From Bathynomus jamesi (Eukaryota > Arthropoda > Malacostraca > Isopoda > Cirolanidae): 64,000 bases of DNA. Below are positions 58,867-64,000 of the stretch, piece by piece (within the stretch, counting starts at the first letter, position 1; each line of letters opens with the position of its first letter). A program made the position numbers and the translations under genes. Location of the stretch: contig JAJOZX010007503.1 of assembly GCA_023014485.1 (NCBI GenBank), positions 1 to 64,000 on the forward strand, read 5' to 3'. The notes beneath the pieces are model-generated. The model ran no database searches. It saw only the letters and a program-made list of their open reading frames with translations, and was not told where the DNA came from.

Positions 58867-59831
58867 GGGTCCGCAAAAAAAAAGGAGCATGACGAAAATT
58901 GCTCTCACGCCCGCATTGTTTGCCGGACCCTTAAATTTTATATATCTAGCTAAAGATAAAAGAGCCCAGAGTTGTATAAAACAAATTTCATCAAAATCGG
59001 TCATAAAATAAAGATTTTATGAACGTGCAATGACTAAAAAAAGTGAATTTCCGCGTAAAAATTTAATGTTTTTCTCATTTTTAATTATTGTTTTCAGATG
59101 CCTAAATAATTTTAATCAATAAAAATGATAATATGCCCTTTTCTAAAGATAAAATATTAATAAAACATTATAGACTTGATAAAAATTATGGCGCAATAAA
59201 ATTATTACAAGGGTCCGCAAAAAAAAAGAAGCATGACGAAAATGTTTACTGTACATTTATTTTTACACATAATGACAAATAACTTATTTTAGGCAAATAA
59301 GCAACAAATAAACTAAGTTAGTACCAAATTTCATGTCAATACGTCAAAAATTAAAGAAAATATAAAAGTTTTACTACAACATGTCATATAATTTTACAAT
59401 TTCCAAAGAAAACGAAATTATAAGACTAAAAAAATTGTTCGATATGTAATAATTTGTAATAATATGTAATAATTACTCTTGTAATAATTTTATTGCGCCA
59501 TAATTTTTATCAAGTCTATAATGTTTTATTAATATGTTATCTTCTTTAGAAAAGGGCATATTATCATTTTTATTGATTAAAATTATTTAGGCATCTGAAA
59601 AAAATAATTTAAAATGAGAACATTAAATTTTTACGCGGAAATTCACTTTTTTTAGTCATTGCACGTTTGTGGCCATAAAATCTTTATTTTATGACCGATT
59701 TTGATGAAATTTGTTTTATACAACTCTGGGCCCTTTTATCTTTAGCTAGATATATAACATTTAAGGGTGCGGCAAAAAATGCGGGCGTGAGAGCAATTTT
59801 CGTCATGCTCCTTTTTTTTTTGCGGACCCTG
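58867..59831. mobile_element. Fold-back element (right copy)
   Basis: Mirror of 2,445-3,409. Arms and the internal duplicate terminus are preserved. Confidence 0.75.
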
Positions 59832-59944
59832 TTATATTCGTATTTAGAGTCTTTTGGTTCTTACTTTGGATAACCTGGAGAGGTCCTGATGGCTTTGAGT
59901 TATCCTTATGCTGCTTATGTTCTAAATACAATAGACATCTAGAC

Positions 59945-60402
59945 ATAGGCGTAGGAAGCCGGGGGTCAGGGGCGTCAATTAACCCCCAAATTCAGCTCAA
60001 CTGAATTTTTTTCGGGCAATTACACCCAGACTTTAGGCAAAAGCCCATTGCACATATTTTCAATCACCACGATTTCACTCGAAACTTTTTATGATTTTCA
60101 TATAGGATATCATCTCTCTGCTCGAAATGTATGTGTTCAGATCTTGAAGCATGCAATATGTGATTATAGAAAGGAAAACCTGTCTCAAAATGGCAGTATT
60201 TAAGTACCGCATTTGATATAACCTGTTACAACTTACTCTATTGTTGTAACTTGTTCGGTGCTCAGCCTTTGTACAGTTGTGTATACCTACAATTAGTGTT
60301 TAATAAAAATATGACTTAAAAATCGACTTTCGGTTTCGCATATTTTGGGGGGGAAGTCGCTTCCCTCCCTCCCCCTAAAACAAAATCGGGCCCTTACGCC
60401 TA
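59945..60402. mobile_element. TAGGCGTA MITE (right copy)
   Basis: Mirror of 1,873-2,330. Confidence 0.5.
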
Positions 60403-60963
60403 TACACGAAGATAGTTAAAAGTATGTGGCGAGTTTTTGTAAATGATTTAGTTGGCCTTAGTTTTCAGAGAAAACGACAAATAAAGAAAACGAAAAAATT
60501 ATATTGAAGAGGAACTAAAGACTTTTTAAATTTAACATTTGATACTGTAAGGTGTATTTGATGTAAATATTGTATAGTACTAATAATAATAATAATAATA
60601 ATAACAAATAAATATTTCTATTATTATATCGTATTGTTTACCACTTGTTTTTCTATTATTTCGAAGACTTTCAATTTTCATTTGTAATGGCAGAATTTAC
60701 TTAATGCAACTTTCTTTTATTTTCCACTAATACCATTTATAGTTTTTCCTTCATAAAAATAGAAATGAATCTCAAAAGATGTTTAAATGAAAATGTGTCA
60801 TACTTCCCAAACGGCATATTCACGTAACACTTCTTTAATTAAACTCTTCGTCGCTAAAAATACAGAAATAAACGTTAATGCCAACATTGTGTAAACTTAT
60901 CTATAGTGATGTGTATTATCCATATATGGATGTAATGTATGTTATGTAATGTGTTCTTTCTGA

Positions 60964-60997
<34 letters not shown>

Positions 60998-61619
60998 TAA
61001 TTATTCTAATAATGCCAGTAATATAGGGCTAGACTGTTTTTTTTCCTCTTAATTGTGGAGAATAAGTAATTCTAATTTAAGTAATGGTAATGAAGTGTTA
61101 TAAATTCAATGTTTGTGTGTGTATATATTATAGAAATTATTAAATTATTGATCATAAGATAGCTTTATAACGTCAATATATAAAGTTATACATTTTAATT
61201 AAAAAAAAAAAAAAAAAACTGTTTTGGCTCGTTTAAATCGAAAATTTTCTCGAAATATTAACTTTACTTCCTTTGATTAAATTCAGTAATTCTGTTTCGA
61301 GGAAAGTACGGGAAACGAGAGAACCTTTTGGTTAACTCGTTGACCCCGCTTGCCCATTCGGCAAGTAAATGAGGCATGTAGGTCCAGTAAGGTAGGTTGA
61401 TTTTCCGCATTTTTTTAGATATCGACTTTGGACTAGTCGAGATAGTCAGGGCTTAATATGATAATAACTGACAAAAAATTTCAGTCCCTAGCTTTAACCG
61501 TTTTTTGAGGAGACCGTTTCAAAAACGTCAAAAGATCGTACCGAAAAATACCGCAATTTCGCAATTTTCGGCCGAAAAAAAATGCTATTTTCATAAAAAA
61601 ATCCTGAAAATGTTACAAT
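60403..61619. other. Mirror of 653-1,872
   Basis: No gene. AAT/ATT trinucleotide runs at about 60,584-60,604 and 60,965-60,996. Confidence 0.5.
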
Positions 61620-61669
61620 TTTATTGAAAAAAAGTAAAAAAAAACACGTACAGAGTCAAATAGACACAT

Positions 61670-62033
61670 TTAGATCCCAAGATCATCATAATTTTCACTG
61701 TAAGAGCCCTTAGAAGCAAAGGAAGGCCTCATCTGGAGGCTTAGGGCTTTGGCCAGAATGTGTTTGTGCCTTGATTCGAGTCATAAACAGTATGGGAAGC
61801 TTCAGATGTCAGCTTCACGGCCCTTTCAACACACTGAGAATGTGAAGGCAGATCAGGCAGCTCCAGCTTGGTGCCATTCAGCAATGCTTCTTGAAGCTCC
61901 TGGTCAGAAAAGTCTTCTGTGAGAGCAGGTTCACAGATGCCACTTTGAGAAAGGTTGATTAGTTCTGACCAGTGGGTAGCTTCAATGTTGATGGCTGTGA
62001 TCATCTTCAGCCCTCTTGGCTGGCTTCCCACTT
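61670..62033 (-). CDS. hAT-like transposase-derived gene, terminal exon (right copy)
   Basis: Acceptor CTTTCAG at 62,040-62,034, stop TAA at 61,672-61,670, AATAAA at 61,625-61,620. The phase fits the donor at 62,347: the split codon AG|A joins ILSIR to SGKPAK. Compared with the left copy, two bases are missing near 62,010 and the frame also breaks near 61,775 (after SEASHTVYDSN). The frame is conserved between these points. Confidence 0.6.
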
Positions 62034-62346
62034 CTGAAAGAAATAATAATTAATTTATTTTTGTTCCAGTTTAAGATTTAATCCCTATTAGTCTCAGAAT
62101 TGCTGATTTAAATTACTTAAAAAAAAAAAAAAAAAAAAAACCAGTTTATAAATCCCCATAATCGAATTTTTTTTCAGAAAGAAGGTAAGATTATTTCCAT
62201 TATGAGAGGGGAGGGGGGGAATTGGGATAAGAAAATGTGAAAAAAAATTCGATTATGGGGATTTATAGAACTCGGGCCTTTTTTTATTAAATAAATCCCC
62301 ATAATCAAATTTTTTTTCACATTTTTTTAAATTAATAAATGCTTAC
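62034..62346 (-). other. Intron of the transposase-like gene, with fold-back motif
   Basis: GTAAGC donor at 62,346-62,341 and CTTTCAG acceptor at 62,040-62,034. The intron contains three copies of a 20-odd-base word (CCCCATAATCGAATTTTTTT or its inverse) at about 62,153, 62,241 and 62,298, the first two forming a hairpin around a GGGGAGGGGGG stretch, plus an A/T homopolymer near 62,119. The arm correspondence with the left half ends inside this intron, at 62,254, only because the window starts there. Confidence 0.65.
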
Positions 62347-63625
62347 CTGATGGACAGAATTTTCTTGAGAGCAGCTTCTCACTTCCAATCATCAGACTTC
62401 ATCATGGAGTACAGTACATTCTCGGGCAGCAAGGCAAAAGCATTGTACTTCAGGTTCTTGAAAGCAACACCCTGGATTTCTTCAGACTGCTGCTTGATCC
62501 TCTGGATCATGTTGAAGATGTACAGCTGCTGATTGTGGAACTTGCTGTCCCTTTTGATCTCAAACCAACTGACTGCATACACTTCCACAATGAACTTGAT
62601 GGCCTGGTAAAGCTTATCCTGTAGTTCTGGAGGGTAAGCACCTCTGGTCCACAGACACGTCAATCTAATTGCCAAAGTCAACCATCTTGCATGGTTTAAT
62701 GGTCCAATTTTCCAGGCAGCAAATCTTGGGTTGACTTTGCCCCTGGAAATTCCAAGCACATACTCCAAAAGAAGCCTCTGGTCGCTACTGAGATCATTCA
62801 GTGTCTCCTCAGCAAATTCCATGTCATCCAGGGGGCCACTGAGTTTGGTGAATTCCACTTGTGGCAGATCTTGGTGGTCAATTTCACAGTTTTCCCAGCG
62901 GACCAGTGAAAGCAGTGGGCTTTTGGTACTGCCATCAAGATGCTTGAAAACAGCTCTGAAAGGAAGCTCATTCTGATGGAGTGAACAGCCAATGGTGTGC
63001 AATTTCCGCTCAATTTTATTTTCCAGAGCTGTTACAAGGCCTCCCTCCCAGCCAGTGTTTGTATTTGTGTTGTCAAGGAGGACAGCTTTCAGGGTATGAA
63101 CACTGTTAAACTCCTCCAAGACACTAGCAACTTCTTCACCAAGAAGAACTCCAGTCGCACCTTTAATTGGGATGACTTGTGAGTAAGATATGTTGCACTT
63201 TCAGTTCCCGGCTCCTTTGTGAAATCAAATGGTGCTCTTGTTCCTTTCCTTTCTTCAGTTTAGTCTCCCCATTTTCATCCTTAACTTCTCTGTACAGCAA
63301 AGTGTCCTTGTCAACTTTCCCATCAACCCAATACAGACTAACTTTTCCAGACCCTCATTGTGCTTTTCATCACTTTTCACTTTCATTCTAGCTTTTTCCC
63401 TGTCCATTTTCGATTTATCAACTATTATCTGTTTCACATCAAGGCCAGGCTTAAGCAGGTCCATAGCTTGTAAGTCCAGGAGGAAGGCATTAGCAAGACT
63501 TGCCCCAAGATTGGAAGAAACATCACCCTGATCAGTTCCATGGCATATCTGGGGGTTTCCAAAAAGCTGTAACCTACACTTGGGTGCCTCCTTGGCTTGA
63601 ACTCTTCAGCTTCACCACCAGATGG
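62347..63625 (-). CDS. hAT-like transposase-derived gene, main exon
   Basis: Large exon between the acceptor TTCATTTCAG (63,635-63,626) and the donor at 62,347. Translation gives SNLGASLANAFLLDL and DREKARMKVKSDEKHNEG, then an acidic/Lys linker. After that come GATGVLLGEEVASVLEEF and the catalytic-type block LKAVLLDNTNTNTGWEGGL, KLHTIGCSLHQNELPFRAV (CxxH), GPLNHARWLTLAIRLTC (ARW) and a helical tail KSDDWK. D-N-T..N-T-G, CxxH and ARW in this order indicate an RNase-H-fold transposase of the hAT-like type. It is frame-broken near 63,540, 63,340 and 63,180, and there is a TGA at about 62,382 where the frame otherwise continues into AALKKILSIR. It may be a pseudogene or carry sequence errors; no mirror copy is in the window to decide. 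Confidence 0.65.
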
Positions 63626-63887
63626 CTGAAATGAAAATAAAAAATAAATTACTAAAGCGAAAATAGGGGAAAAATATGGGTAAAAATCGACGAAAATGGG
63701 CGGAAATAAGAATAAATTACTTAAACGAAAATGGGGGGAAAAAGTGGGTAAAAATTCAGGTAAAAAGTCGGCGAAAAAAAAGAATAAATTATTAAGCGAA
63801 AGCGAAAAAGGGGGGAAATAGGGACAAAAAGTAGGGATAAATTCGGGTAAAAATGGGATAAGATATAAGAAAAAAAAAATATATTAC

Positions 63888-64000
63888 CTCTCCTGATTCT
63901 CCTGAGCTGGATTCAAAAGAAATATCTTGTGAAGGTGTGGAGGCAAAAGTGGCCAAATCCACTTCCTGCTGCTGTTGAATCTGGCTCTGTAATCTTTCTG
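63888..64000 (-). CDS. hAT-like transposase-derived gene, upstream exon (cut by window end)
   Basis: Frame reads ERLQSQIQQQQEVDLATFAS and then QDISFESSSGESGE, followed by a GTAATA donor at 63,887. It joins in phase to PSGGEAEEFKPRR at the start of the next exon. An acidic, Ser/Gln-rich N-terminal linker. The gene continues beyond the window. Confidence 0.5.

Overview
The window reads as repeat-rich eukaryotic, probably arthropod, nuclear DNA. It is AT-rich, full of (TA)n, (CA)n and (GA)n microsatellites, and carries GT-AG introns, an AATAAA signal, and several classes of DNA transposon and non-LTR retrotransposon. The LINE reverse-transcriptase and endonuclease fragments resemble families I associate with decapod crustaceans. 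That assignment is from memory of protein style, not from a search. No prokaryotic, organellar or viral gene was recognised.

The dominant structure is one giant inverted repeat. Bases 1 to about 30,985 reappear reverse-complemented at about 30,988 to 62,254, with essentially no spacer. The centre is a self-complementary (CA)n(TA)n(TG)n tract near 30,986. The left arm runs off the window edge, so the palindrome may be longer; 62,255-64,000 has no visible partner only because its mate would lie before base 1. Almost every feature therefore appears twice in opposite orientation. The arms differ mostly by single-base, often homopolymer, indels that break reading frames at different places in each arm. 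They also differ in microsatellite length and by one hairpin of about 170 bp found only in the right arm. Either this is a very recent inverted duplication, or (my leading explanation) a fold-back sequencing or assembly artefact. The sequence alone does not settle it.

Left arm from the outside in. The terminal exon of a transposase-like gene lies at 235-601. Next come MITE and fold-back elements (1,873-3,409) and a tRNA-derived SINE (about 3,535). A decayed LINE (about 4,610-8,005) is split by a hAT-type element with near-perfect 8-bp target duplications (5,043-6,810). A single 63-codon spliced exon that looks like a host gene lies at 8,423-8,611. An intron-like or intergenic stretch with small MITEs and a second SINE follows (8.6-13.2 kb). 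A second LINE (about 13.6-19.8 kb) is broken by a mariner (14,452-15,360) and by a Mutator-like element (16,868-19,065) whose ends are 32-bp tandem repeats. Fold-back elements and a Penelope-like tail lie at 20.1-22.3 kb and a hAT MITE at 23.2-23.9 kb. A hAT transposon (24,763-29,657) contains a second complete DNA transposon (25,378-28,743) with inverted repeats of about 245 bp and a two-exon transposase gene. The centre follows.

The right arm repeats this in reverse. It then continues past the left window edge into the upstream exons of the transposase-like gene (62,347-63,625 and 63,888 onward). The genes do not form a pathway. This is a layered transposon graveyard, with insertion order readable from the nesting, plus one candidate host exon.
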